Source of the DNA: Bacteriovorax sp. | Lineage (GTDB): Bacteria; Bdellovibrionota; Bacteriovoracia; Bacteriovoracales; Bacteriovoracaceae | Assembly: GCA_014376445.1 (NCBI GenBank) | Contig: JACMRM010000056.1 | Location: forward strand, 1-37,806 | Reading direction: 5' to 3' | DNA: 37,806 nt | Part shown: positions 22,313-29,426 of the stretch, piece by piece | How the letters are laid out: each line of letters opens with the position of its first letter | Numbering within the stretch: position 1 is the first letter of the stretch | Program-made: the position numbers and the translations under genes | The notes under the pieces: generated by a model | What the model was told of the DNA's origin: nothing | The model's database searches: none | The model's input: the letters and a program-made list of their open reading frames with translations, nothing else

Positions 22313-22768
22313 CTACGATTCATAAAGATTTAAATCGTGCTGCACATACAGAGGGAAAAAAGGCAGATTGTTAGAACAAAGGAGAAAGCTGTCTTCTTCA
22401 TCAATCACTTTCATCGGCCATTCGGCAGAGGACAGTGACAAGTGAGAGAAAACAATATTAAGCACGGATAATAAGAAAAGGATCCCTCTTGGAGCAATCT
22501 CTAACACCACATTGATTAACAGGAAGGCACCTTTGAAGAAAACTGCAGCCACTCTTGTGACTGCAGCTAAGAATAAAACGAGTCCGAATAAAAAAGTTGG
22601 GAGTTTAGTTGTCGGACACGTCTTGGTTGAATATATTTTTTCAGAATACGAGAATGCAGTGTGGAGATCGGTGAGAACCGATAACGACACTGCATTAACA
22701 CCGACACCTAAGATGCTGGCGGTAAGAAGTTCTGAGTTGTTTTGAGTTTTGTTTTGTAAGGTAATCAA
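22313..22768 (-). CDS. Possible 151-aa membrane protein
   Basis: The frame opens at a TTG (22768) with only a weak AAGAAG upstream. The product has a polar N terminus, then two or three hydrophobic segments (residues ~57-107: LPTFLFGLVLFLAAVTRVAAV, AFLLINVVLEIA, GILFLLSVLNIVF) and a soluble tail. The hydrophobic pattern looks genuine, but the start codon and ribosome binding site are poor and an antisense frame of 77 codons overlaps it. No family is recognised. Confidence 0.4.
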   Translation of the reverse strand: MITLQNKTQNNSELLTASILGVGVNAVSLSVLTDLHTAFSYSEKIYSTKTCPTTKLPTFLFGLVLFLAAVTRVAAVFFKGAFLLINVVLEIAPRGILFLLSVLNIVFSHLSLSSAEWPMKVIDEEDSFLLCSNNLPFFPLYVQHDLNLYES

Positions 22769-22787
22769 AATTCTTCTTTTTAATGCA

Positions 22788-22821
22788 ACGCTGGGGCGCC
22801 GATTTTACAACACTCCAGCGT
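22788..22821 (-). terminator. Hairpin downstream of the 60-aa protein gene
   Basis: ACGCTGG / CCAGCGT (7 bp) with a 20-nt loop lies 14 bases past the stop. The following tract (TGCATTAAAAAG on the minus strand) is poor in T, so termination may be weak or factor-dependent. Confidence 0.35.
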
Positions 22822-22834
22822 TTGCAATAGTTAA

Positions 22835-23017
22835 TTATTTGCGTGAACTAACATCGCGCTTTCCCGCGATTCCTGACTTATCTTTTAAATCAGTTTGTTT
22901 CATGCTTCCAGTTCTTGCTGCATCAGCAGAGTTGTCAGCAACTGCACCTGATTTTTTATCAAGATCTTGTGCCATTGGTTTTTTGCCAGATGAAAAGTTT
23001 TTTTTGTCTTGTACCAT
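22835..23017 (-). CDS. 60-aa Lys/Asp/Ser-rich disordered protein
   Basis: This is a hydrophilic protein (MVQDKKNFSSGKKPMAQDLDKKSGAV, then DLKDKSGIAGKRDVSSRK) without hydrophobic or aromatic core residues. GGAGGATTT precedes the ATG. A sigma-54 promoter of near-perfect consensus lies 28 nt upstream with a UAS pair beyond. It belongs to the same class of tiny charged proteins as those at 12613 and 21928; the shared traits are composition and control rather than alignable sequence. Confidence 0.72.
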   Translation of the reverse strand: MVQDKKNFSSGKKPMAQDLDKKSGAVADNSADAARTGSMKQTDLKDKSGIAGKRDVSSRK

Positions 23018-23055
23018 AAATCCTCCATGGTTTAATTACCTGTACGCAAAGCTAG

Positions 23056-23071
23056 AGCATGAACCGTGCCA
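23056..23071 (-). promoter_or_regulatory. Sigma-54 promoter of the 60-aa protein gene
   Basis: On the minus strand TTGGCACG-GTTC-ATGCT has GG at 23070-69 and GC at 23058-57, 10 nt apart, matching even the consensus G after TGGCAC. The predicted start is 23045. The UAS copies are at -67 and -89. Confidence 0.87.
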
Positions 23072-23108
23072 AGGATTTCGCATGTTATTTATCAGTTTTT
23101 GAAGCTAT

Positions 23109-23137
23109 TGAGGCAAATTGGCAGCAATCTTGTGGCG
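23109..23137. promoter_or_regulatory. Paired UAS motif
   Basis: TGAGGCA at 23109-23115 and the weaker TGTGGCG at 23131-23137, both plus strand, are 22 bp apart. They are centred at -67 and -89. Confidence 0.5.
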
Positions 23138-23181
23138 AAAAAGGTGAGAAAAGTAATTTGGAAAAAATTGCTTTTTCATGG

Positions 23182-23211
23182 CAAAGTTATCAACATTAGT
23201 TGATAACTTTG
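23182..23211. promoter_or_regulatory. 30-bp perfect palindrome, probable operator of the FMN reductase gene
   Basis: CAAAGTTATCAAC at 23182-23194 and GTTGATAACTTTG at 23199-23211 are perfect 13-bp inverted repeats around ATTA, 23 bases before the reductase ATG. Size and symmetry suit a dimeric repressor such as a MarR-, HxlR- or TetR-type protein. There is no T-run after it, so it is not a terminator. It may overlap the reductase promoter. Confidence 0.65.
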
Positions 23212-23234
23212 GTACATAAAAAAAAAGGATGTGT

Positions 23235-23786
23235 ATGAAAATTTTACTGTTTGCCGGAAGCCTGAGAAAAGATTCTTTGAATAAAAAAGTTGTGAGGTTT
23301 ACCGACAAACTTTTAAAAAGCAATTTGGACTTAAAGACAACCGTCGTTGATCTTCAGACATTAAACATTCCGGTTTATGACGGCGATATCGAAACAGCAG
23401 GAATTCCTGAAGGGGTTAAAACGCTTGCGGCACTTGTGGCCTCGGCCAATGCGATTATTATCTCTTCGCCTGAATATAACGGCTCTATGTCGAGCCCTTT
23501 AAAAAACACACTAGACTGGCTTTCACGTGTGAAACCGTTGCCAATTACAAAAAAACCTATTCTCATGCTGGGTGCTTCGCCGGGAGCTTTGGGTGCGACT
23601 CGCGGACTTGCCCATGCGAGATGGCCCTTAGAAACACTGGGGAATTTTCTTTATCCGGAGGCGATGGGTTTTATGCACGCTGATCAGGCCTTTGATGAAA
23701 ATGAAGATTTAAAAGATCCGGTTCAACTAGCAAAACTTCAGAAACTAATCAACTCATTCATCGAATATGCAGGAAAGTTAAAATAA
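23235..23786 (+). CDS. NADPH-dependent FMN reductase / flavodoxin-fold quinone reductase
   Basis: The 183-aa protein belongs to the NADPH-dependent FMN reductase family. The FMN phosphate loop is at the N terminus (ILLFAGSLRKDSLNKK), followed by SPEYNGSMSSPLKNTLDWLSR (FMN isoalloxazine contacts) and GASPGALGATRGL. Members reduce FMN, quinones, azo dyes or chromate, usually for redox defence. The ATG at 23235 is preferred over 23229 because AAAGGA is 6 nt from it and touches the earlier one. The upstream palindrome suggests induction by a small molecule or oxidant. Cytoplasmic, normal length. Confidence 0.9.
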   Translation: MKILLFAGSLRKDSLNKKVVRFTDKLLKSNLDLKTTVVDLQTLNIPVYDGDIETAGIPEGVKTLAALVASANAIIISSPEYNGSMSSPLKNTLDWLSRVKPLPITKKPILMLGASPGALGATRGLAHARWPLETLGNFLYPEAMGFMHADQAFDENEDLKDPVQLAKLQKLINSFIEYAGKLK

Positions 23787-23878
23787 GCAGGCCATAAAAT
23801 TTACAATCATGGTTGGCATTTCTAGATTTATGATAAATACGTCTCCAAACTCATCGAAAGCTATTTTTGGAGATATAC

Positions 23879-23959
23879 ATGAAAGCAATTAACTGTTCAA
23901 CTCTGGATGAGTCTTTAGAATCAAGTGTTATTGATTTAGACTTAAAAACTATTAAGTAA
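23879..23959 (+). CDS. 26-aa mini-gene of unknown function
   Basis: ATG 23879 is preceded by TTTGGAGA at good distance and ends at TAA 23957-23959, after 26 residues: MKAINCSTLDESLESSVIDL, then DLKTIK. A well-formed terminator follows. It contains one Cys and is acidic in the second half, a little like a precursor peptide, but no modification enzyme is adjacent. It may be co-transcribed with the reductase 92 bases upstream. The complete set of signals argues for a real gene. Confidence 0.5.
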   Translation: MKAINCSTLDESLESSVIDLDLKTIK

Positions 23960-23979
23960 TCTAATTAGATTTTGTAAGG

Positions 23980-24018
23980 GGTTCTACTTTGATCATTTGA
24001 TCTGGTGGAACCTTTTTT
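23980..24018 (+). terminator. Intrinsic terminator after the 26-aa gene
   Basis: The stem GGTTCTAC / GTGGAACC (one G-T-type mismatch) encloses an inner GATC/GATC pair, and T6 follows. It ends 19 bases before the guaD ATG. A TGGTATAAA extended -10-like element at 24024-24032 could start a leaderless guaD transcript. Confidence 0.75.
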
Positions 24019-24037
24019 AGTTTGGTATAAAGACTGT

Positions 24038-25342
24038 ATGACAACAAAAATACTGCGCGGACAAGCGCTTACCTTTAAAGCAGATCCCTTTCTTGTTGGC
24101 GATGACAAATGTTTTCAATATGAGGGTGACGCTCTCATTATTATCGAAGACGGAAAAATTAAATCCTTTGGTAGTTATGCTTCATTAAAAGATTCAATTC
24201 TCGATGGAAGTGAAGTGACAGATTATAAAGATTCACTGATCATCCCCGGATTTATCGACACACACGTGCATTACCCGCAAACGCAAATTATCGGCGCCTA
24301 TGGAAAGCAGTTATTGGACTGGCTGAATAATTATACTTTTGTGGCCGAGCAGAAGTTTGCGGATAAGGACCACGCAACTGAAGTAGCGAAAGTTTTTATC
24401 AGAGAAAGTCTTCGTTCGGGAACAACAACTTCAACTGTCCACTGCACAGTTCACCCTCAATCAGTCGATGCTCTTTTTGAAGAAGCAGAAAAATTAAACC
24501 TGCGCATGGTTGCAGGAAAAGTTTTGATGGACAGAAATGCTCCGGTGGCACTTTTAGATACAGCACAGAGAGCTTATGATGAATCAAAAGCTCTAATTAA
24601 AAAATGGCACGGAAAAGGAAGACTTTCCTATGCTATTACTCCCAGATTTGCACCGACCTCCACTCCTGAACAATTAAAGCTCGCAGGAGAGTTGTGGAAA
24701 GAGCATCCTGGAACATACATGCAGACCCACATCTCAGAAAATATAGGTGAGATTGCTTGGGTAAAAGAATTATTTCCAGAACGCTCGGATTATCTTGATG
24801 TGTACGATCACTACGGACTTCTTGGCGCGCGATCACTATATGCACATGGGGTTCACTTAACAGATTCTGAATGGGCACGCATGCACAAGTGTGGAGCGGC
24901 CGTTTGCCATTGCTCGACTTCAAATCAGTTTTTAGGAAGCGGATTATTTTCTTTCGAGAAAGCAAAAGATAAATCCCGTCCGGTGAAAACAGGACTTGGA
25001 ACAGACATTGGTGCGGGAACAAGTTTTTCTCATCTTCAAACAATGAATGAATCTTATAAAGTTGCACAACTTTCTGGATATTCACTTTCATCTCTTCGTG
25101 CTTTTTACCTCGCAACGAGAGGTGGAGCAGAGTCTTTATATATGGAAGACAAAGTTGGATCAATCGCACCGGGAATGGAGGCGGATCTGGTTGTACTTGA
25201 TTTAAAATCCACTCCATTAATGGATTTCAGAATGGGTTATTGCAATGACATTACAGAAAAACTTTTTATTCTGATGACTCTTGGAGATGACCGCGCTACC
25301 GAATCAGTTTATGTGGCCGGCGAAAAAGTTTATGGAAAGTAG
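24038..25342 (+). CDS. guaD: Guanine deaminase
   Basis: The 434-aa amidohydrolase converts guanine to xanthine and ammonia. Metal and substrate motifs: PGFIDTHVHYPQTQIIG (HxH), TSTVHCTVHP, QTHISENIGEI (zinc His), YAHGVHL, CHCSTSNQFLGSGLF and GLGTDIGAGTSFSHLQ (catalytic Asp). These are the GuaD-specific versions. The start is ATG 24038; a GTG further upstream would lie in the terminator stem. The ribosome binding site is weak and translation may be leaderless. The next gene begins inside its 3' end, so they are co-transcribed. Confidence 0.93.
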   Translation: MTTKILRGQALTFKADPFLVGDDKCFQYEGDALIIIEDGKIKSFGSYASLKDSILDGSEVTDYKDSLIIPGFIDTHVHYPQTQIIGAYGKQLLDWLNNYTFVAEQKFADKDHATEVAKVFIRESLRSGTTTSTVHCTVHPQSVDALFEEAEKLNLRMVAGKVLMDRNAPVALLDTAQRAYDESKALIKKWHGKGRLSYAITPRFAPTSTPEQLKLAGELWKEHPGTYMQTHISENIGEIAWVKELFPERSDYLDVYDHYGLLGARSLYAHGVHLTDSEWARMHKCGAAVCHCSTSNQFLGSGLFSFEKAKDKSRPVKTGLGTDIGAGTSFSHLQTMNESYKVAQLSGYSLSSLRAFYLATRGGAESLYMEDKVGSIAPGMEADLVVLDLKSTPLMDFRMGYCNDITEKLFILMTLGDDRATESVYVAGEKVYGK

Positions 25343-26012
25343 TTCTGGCCGCGAAGTTTTTTGTGCTGATGCATTGGTGTGGTTAGAATCACAATCAAAG
25401 GAATCATTGGCAGGCTCATCTCTAGTTGCCTCAATGCCGGACATTTCAGAATTTACTAATTTTTCTTTAGCACAGTGGAAAGAATGGTTCACTAATACCG
25501 CTGCTCTCATTATGTCGCGCACTCCGGATGATGGAGTCGTGGTTTTTTATCAATCAGATATTAAATATGAAGGAGAGTGGGTTGATAAAGCTTACCTCGT
25601 TCAAAAAGCAGCTGAACAAGAGGGTCTTGCCCTTCTATGGCATAAAATTGTCTGTCGTGTAGATCCAGGTGTGGCGACTTTCGGAAAGCCAGCTTACTCC
25701 CACATCATTTGTTTTTCAAAAAATATCCGCTTACATGATATGAGCAGATCCACTACGGATGTTATTCCGGAATTAGGTGAAAAAACCTGGGTCCGTGGAA
25801 TGGGGCTTGAAAATTGTCTGATGATTGCAAACTTCATTGCGACTCAGACAAAATCGACGACTGTTGTTCAGCCATTTTGTGGTGAAGGAAGTCTGCTTGC
25901 AGCAGCAGCTAAAAAAGGCCTTCATGGAATAGGGATCGAACGCAGTCCAAAGCGTGCAGAAAAAGCACGTCACTTAATTATTTCTGATGATTTGAAATCC
26001 TGGATTGAGTAA
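25332..26012 (+). CDS. Methyltransferase-fold protein, permuted DNA-MTase-like
   Basis: The 226-aa product has a class I SAM-binding loop near the C terminus (VVQPFCGEGSLLAAAAKKGLHGIGIER, residues ~179-203) rather than at the N terminus. The N-terminal VASMPDISEF (~32-41) sits where beta-class DNA methyltransferases carry the catalytic (S/D)PP(Y/F), but it is degenerate. Fold order thus matches the permuted N4/N6 MTases, while the active site argues for another substrate or no DNA activity. ATG 25332 overlaps guaD by 11 bases, so translation is coupled. A role in nucleobase modification or metabolism is only a guess from the neighbour. Confidence 0.75.
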   Translation: MESSSGREVFCADALVWLESQSKESLAGSSLVASMPDISEFTNFSLAQWKEWFTNTAALIMSRTPDDGVVVFYQSDIKYEGEWVDKAYLVQKAAEQEGLALLWHKIVCRVDPGVATFGKPAYSHIICFSKNIRLHDMSRSTTDVIPELGEKTWVRGMGLENCLMIANFIATQTKSTTVVQPFCGEGSLLAAAAKKGLHGIGIERSPKRAEKARHLIISDDLKSWIE

Positions 26013-26039
26013 TTTTACTTCATAGAAGAAAACGCAATA

Positions 26040-26540
26040 TTAGTGAAACTGAGCTTCGTTTCCACCATCAGGTGAAAGTGTCATCATCGCTTGCATATTA
26101 TTATCAACAGGCACTGACATGTGCTCGTGAATAATTAGCCATTGGCCCCCGAATTTTTTTAAACAAGTTGTATTTCTCAACCAGGTATCGACATTTTTTT
26201 GACCTTTAATCATATCGCCTGACATGTGAATCAGTGAGTAGACGAAAGCAATATTGCCGCTCAATTCAATTTTAGGATGCAAATAAGAATAATTCACCGG
26301 AAAAGAAAATACTTTAGTAAAGCAATCTTCCCATGCCCGTTTTTGATAAACAGCTTTATTATTAAATTCGAGAGGAGGCATCATATCGAATGCTCTGATG
26401 TCTTCAGAATAAAAAGACATGATCTTATTAAGATTTCCATTTCGTATGGCCTCTGAAAAATTATTTAAAGTTTCGGCCACATCATTTTCTTCGTATTGAT
26501 GCGGGTATATTTCGAATGTCTGATTAATTTGCTGGTCCAT
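26040..26540 (-). CDS. SnoaL/NTF2-like small protein
   Basis: The 166-aa protein has the cone-shaped NTF2-like fold (SnoaL/DUF4440 group): helix AETLNNFSEAIRNGNLNKIMSFYSEDIRAFDMMPP, strands WEDCFTKVFSF, IAFVYSLIHMSG, RNTTCLKKFGGQWLIIHEHMSVPV. Such proteins bind small ligands or act as isomerases or hydrolases; nothing here identifies a substrate. TGGAGGAT precedes the ATG. A clpB terminator ends upstream, so it has its own promoter, possibly a weak sigma-54 type. Confidence 0.8.
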   Translation of the reverse strand: MDQQINQTFEIYPHQYEENDVAETLNNFSEAIRNGNLNKIMSFYSEDIRAFDMMPPLEFNNKAVYQKRAWEDCFTKVFSFPVNYSYLHPKIELSGNIAFVYSLIHMSGDMIKGQKNVDTWLRNTTCLKKFGGQWLIIHEHMSVPVDNNMQAMMTLSPDGGNEAQFH

Positions 26541-26574
26541 TTAATCCTCCAGGTTTTAGTCTTAGAGAATTACA

Positions 26575-26590
26575 TGCAAAGAAAGCTCCT
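26575..26590 (-). promoter_or_regulatory. Weak sigma-54-like site before the NTF2-like gene
   Basis: On the minus strand AGGAGC-TTTCT-TTGCA keeps GG and GC at 10-nt spacing and a good -12 side, but the -24 side is poor. The predicted start 26564 would give a 24-nt leader, like the clear cases. No UAS: the upstream DNA is clpB coding. Confidence 0.3.
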
Positions 26591-26591
26591 T

Positions 26592-26620
26592 AAAAAGGAA
26601 GCCCGCGGGGGGATGCGGGC
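26592..26620 (-). terminator. clpB terminator
   Basis: The stem GCCCGC / GCGGGC with an 8-nt C-rich loop (minus strand) is followed by TTCC and T5, ten bases past the clpB stop. Confidence 0.75.
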
Positions 26621-26630
26621 CGGAAATAAT

Positions 26631-29012
26631 TTATTGAATCATCTCGAATTCAACGCCACGCTCACCATCATCCTTCCAAACACCTTTCATTTGACCTTTT
26701 TCTAAATGTCCCTGAAGGACTTTCTTAGATAAAGGACGAGTGACAATTTGTGAGAAGACTGACTGTAGCGGACGAGCGCCAAAGCGCGGGTCGTATCCGC
26801 GTTTCGACAATTCTTCGTAGACTTTTGAGTCCAGAATAATTGAAAGCTCTTTGCTCTCTAGTCTTTCGTTTAACATCTGCACTTGTTTATCAATCAAGTT
26901 TGTCATGATTGAATTATCAAGTGGGTTGTAAGTTAATATTGCATCCAATCGTCCAAGAACTTCCGGCTTAAAATCCTGCTCCAAATCTTTCGAGTTAGTT
27001 GTGATTAAAATAATCGTGTTCTTAAAATCGATCGTGCGGCCTTTGTTATCTGTTAATCGTCCATCGTCCAGAATTTGGAGGAGAATGTCCGAAAAATCGC
27101 GGTGAGCTTTTTCAACTTCGTCGAAGAGAATAACCGAATACGGTTTTCTTCTGATTGCTTCAGTGAGCACACCACCTTCTTCATAACCTACATACCCTGC
27201 AGGGGCACCAATCAGTTTTGAGACAGAGTGCTTTTCAGAAAACTCTGATAAGTCAAAACGAACGAGGTTATCTTGTGAACCGAATAAAAATTCTGCCAAT
27301 GCTTTTGCAGTCTCAGTTTTACCGACACCAGAGGGCCCTTTTAATAAAAAAGATCCTAGTGGTCTCGATGGATCTGACAATCCAGCATGGGCAGTAACAA
27401 GCACTTCTGCAATCTCGTGAAGAGCATCGTTTTGTCCGAAAACTTTTCTTTTTAAGTAAGCTTCCAGTTCTAGAATTTGTTCCTGTTTAGATTTTAAAAT
27501 CTTTTCAACAGGAATACCTTTTTGTCTCGAGATAACATTCGCAATATGTCTTGTATCGAGAATCCAAGTCGTCTGAGAGTTCGCCAACTGTGCTTCTATT
27601 TCTGGAATCGTCTGGTACTTTAATTTTGAAGCAGCCTCGTAATCCTGGTTTCTCTGAACTTGTTCTAACTCAAACTTAGTACGCTCTAGTGTGAGTTTCA
27701 ATTCTGATTCTTTTTTCAGACTCAAAACCTCTTGCTCCCATTTTGCTCGACCGATTTTAAATTTACTTTCCAGAACTGCGATTTCTTTTTCAATGTCAGC
27801 AGATTTATTCTGCGACTTTGCATAAATCTTTTTCGTTCTAATTTCACCTTCTAACTCCGCCAGGTCGGCGGGCATTGCTTCGGCTGATAATTTGAGTGCG
27901 GAACTCGCTTCATCGATAAGGTCAATCGCTTTGTCAGGTAAGTTTTTATCAGGAATGTACTGGCTAGAAAGAAAGACAGCATCGTAAATAGCTCGATCAG
28001 ATATTTTGATTCCATGATGGATCTCCATTTTTTCTCTGATACCCATCAGAATTTCAATCGCATCTTCTTTTGTTGGTTCGTCTACTGGAACCGCACGAAA
28101 GCGTCGATCAAGTGCTGAATCATTCAGAATATATTTTTGATATTCTTCGGGCGTCGTTGCCCCAATACAGTGAAGCTCTCCGCGTGCCAGAGCTGGCTTC
28201 AATAAATTTGCCGCGTCCATTGCGCCATCTGTTCGACCCGCACCAACTAATTGGTGAAGCTCGTCGATAAAAAGAATAGCTTGTCCATTTTGATCTTTAA
28301 TAAATTTTAAAAGCGTTTGAAGTCGCTCTTCAAATTCACCTCTATATTTTGTTCCGGCCATTAAAGCACCGAGCTCTAATGAATAAACAGTTTTTCCTTC
28401 AAGAACGTCAGGAACTTTTCCTTTAACAATCGCATCTGCAAGACCTTCAACAATGGCGGTTTTACCAACACCCGCGGGCCCCACTAAAACTGGATTATTT
28501 TTTCCGCGTCTTCCTAAAATTTCCATTACTGCACGAATCTCTTTCGAGCGTCCGATTACTGGATCTAGTTTTCCGCTTTCTGCTAGTTCATTTAAGTTAA
28601 TTAAGAAACCAGGCTTCTCAGTAACACCGTCTGCGTTTTCAGTTTTAAGCGCATTGTAATCGATTTTAAAATCGGGAACGATCTGCTGAATATATTTCAA
28701 CAGATCTGTTTCAGTGATTTCCGAACGAGAGTTTTGAATGGCATTCGATGATGCGTACGTCAGCCACTCAGAAAGTTTACTGCTCGCTTGCAATCGATCC
28801 ATCTCCAACTTCGTTTTTGTCGTCGGCAGATTTTTTAATAATGTCTCTAATTCTTTCGAATATTTTTTCAGCGCACGGCTGGAAAAACTTTGCGGATTGT
28901 TAATTAACCCCAAAATTAAATGCTCAGGTGCGAGCTCACTATTTTTTCTCTTCAATGCTTCACTTTGGGCAACAGATAACGAGCCCTCAACGATACTATC
29001 AAATTTATTCAT
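26631..29012 (-). CDS. clpB: ClpB-like AAA+ disaggregase
   Basis: The 793-aa two-ring AAA+ ATPase has an N-terminal Clp repeat domain (1-~120). The D1 Walker A is GPAGVGKT at 178-185 and Walker B is ILFIDELHQL. A charged coiled-coil middle domain of ~100 residues spans ~390-500. The D2 Walker A is GPSGVGKT at ~559-566. The middle domain and linker (LNELAESGKLDPVIGR) fit ClpB, which rescues aggregated proteins with DnaK/CbpA. It is ~60 residues shorter than E. coli ClpB, and in D2 the segment after ITTNS is trimmed before FKPEVLGRLD. No IGF-type ClpP-docking loop is seen, so it is probably not a protease partner. GGGAGGAAT precedes the ATG; a sigma-32-like promoter lies upstream. Confidence 0.9.
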   Translation of the reverse strand: MNKFDSIVEGSLSVAQSEALKRKNSELAPEHLILGLINNPQSFSSRALKKYSKELETLLKNLPTTKTKLEMDRLQASSKLSEWLTYASSNAIQNSRSEITETDLLKYIQQIVPDFKIDYNALKTENADGVTEKPGFLINLNELAESGKLDPVIGRSKEIRAVMEILGRRGKNNPVLVGPAGVGKTAIVEGLADAIVKGKVPDVLEGKTVYSLELGALMAGTKYRGEFEERLQTLLKFIKDQNGQAILFIDELHQLVGAGRTDGAMDAANLLKPALARGELHCIGATTPEEYQKYILNDSALDRRFRAVPVDEPTKEDAIEILMGIREKMEIHHGIKISDRAIYDAVFLSSQYIPDKNLPDKAIDLIDEASSALKLSAEAMPADLAELEGEIRTKKIYAKSQNKSADIEKEIAVLESKFKIGRAKWEQEVLSLKKESELKLTLERTKFELEQVQRNQDYEAASKLKYQTIPEIEAQLANSQTTWILDTRHIANVISRQKGIPVEKILKSKQEQILELEAYLKRKVFGQNDALHEIAEVLVTAHAGLSDPSRPLGSFLLKGPSGVGKTETAKALAEFLFGSQDNLVRFDLSEFSEKHSVSKLIGAPAGYVGYEEGGVLTEAIRRKPYSVILFDEVEKAHRDFSDILLQILDDGRLTDNKGRTIDFKNTIILITTNSKDLEQDFKPEVLGRLDAILTYNPLDNSIMTNLIDKQVQMLNERLESKELSIILDSKVYEELSKRGYDPRFGARPLQSVFSQIVTRPLSKKVLQGHLEKGQMKGVWKDDGERGVEFEMIQ

Positions 29013-29062
29013 ATTCCTCCCTTAGATCAAACGTTTTGAATTACGTCATTTCTACTTCATTA

Positions 29063-29090
29063 AGATGGTAGCAAAAGCGTAAGTGTCAAG
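29063..29090 (-). promoter_or_regulatory. Possible sigma-32 (heat-shock) promoter of clpB
   Basis: On the minus strand CTTGACA (29090-29084), 14 bases, then ACCATCT (29069-29063) resembles the sigma-32 pattern CTTGAAA-N13-15-CCCATNT. The start would be near 29056, ~44 nt before ATG 29012. It is consistent with the gene's role but based on one site. Confidence 0.45.
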
Positions 29091-29139
29091 GTTACTTCAA
29101 GTTTGTAAGTCCATGAATTCAAATGTTCTAAAGTCGCAG

Positions 29140-29172
29140 ATTGCCACCTCAAGTTTTTAAGTGCTTGGCAAT
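29140..29172. repeat. Inverted repeat between clpB and the DUF3820 gene
   Basis: ATTGCCA at 29140-29146 and TGGCAAT at 29166-29172 are perfect inverted copies 19 bases apart, in the divergent intergenic region. They may be two half-sites of a regulator. They are not a sigma-54 promoter because the -12 element is missing. Confidence 0.35.
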
Positions 29173-29200
29173 ATGCGCCCCAAAATAGATAATTTCGACT

Positions 29201-29425
29201 ATGAATTTTGAACAAAACGATCTCATACAACTCACCACAAATACGATGCCTTTTGGTAAATACCAAGGAAGGCTTCTCATCGATCTTCCTGAAAGCTACG
29301 TCCTTTGGTTTTACGATCAAGGATTTCCCAAAAACGAACTGGGTAAACTTTTAGGACTGCTTTATGAAATTAAGCTCAACGGACTTGATGATCTAGTGAA
29401 CCCACTAAGAGAGATGAGATTTTAA
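29201..29425 (+). CDS. DUF3820 family protein
   Basis: The 74-aa product matches DUF3820: MPFGKYQGRLLIDLPESYVLWFYDQGFP followed by GKLLGLLYEIKLNGLDDLV. The family is found with exonuclease or RecQ-type genes and has no established function; the PFGKYxGR core suggests nucleic-acid binding. Its stop is one base before recQ, so both are translated from one transcript, which supports a link to DNA repair. The ribosome binding site is weak. Confidence 0.85.
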   Translation: MNFEQNDLIQLTTNTMPFGKYQGRLLIDLPESYVLWFYDQGFPKNELGKLLGLLYEIKLNGLDDLVNPLREMRF

Positions 29426-29426
29426 A

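Noticed and set aside
22512-22745. 77-codon plus-strand frame opposite the 151-aa membrane protein
   Set aside because: No ribosome binding site and no recognisable features; the minus frame has a more protein-like hydrophobic pattern.
23812-23830. TTGGCAT upstream of the 26-aa gene as a sigma-54 promoter
   Set aside because: No GC occurs 10 nt after GG; the -12 element is absent.
29060-29320. 86-codon minus frame across the clpB/DUF3820 intergenic region
   Set aside because: It is antisense to a recognised DUF3820 gene and would overlap the clpB promoter.
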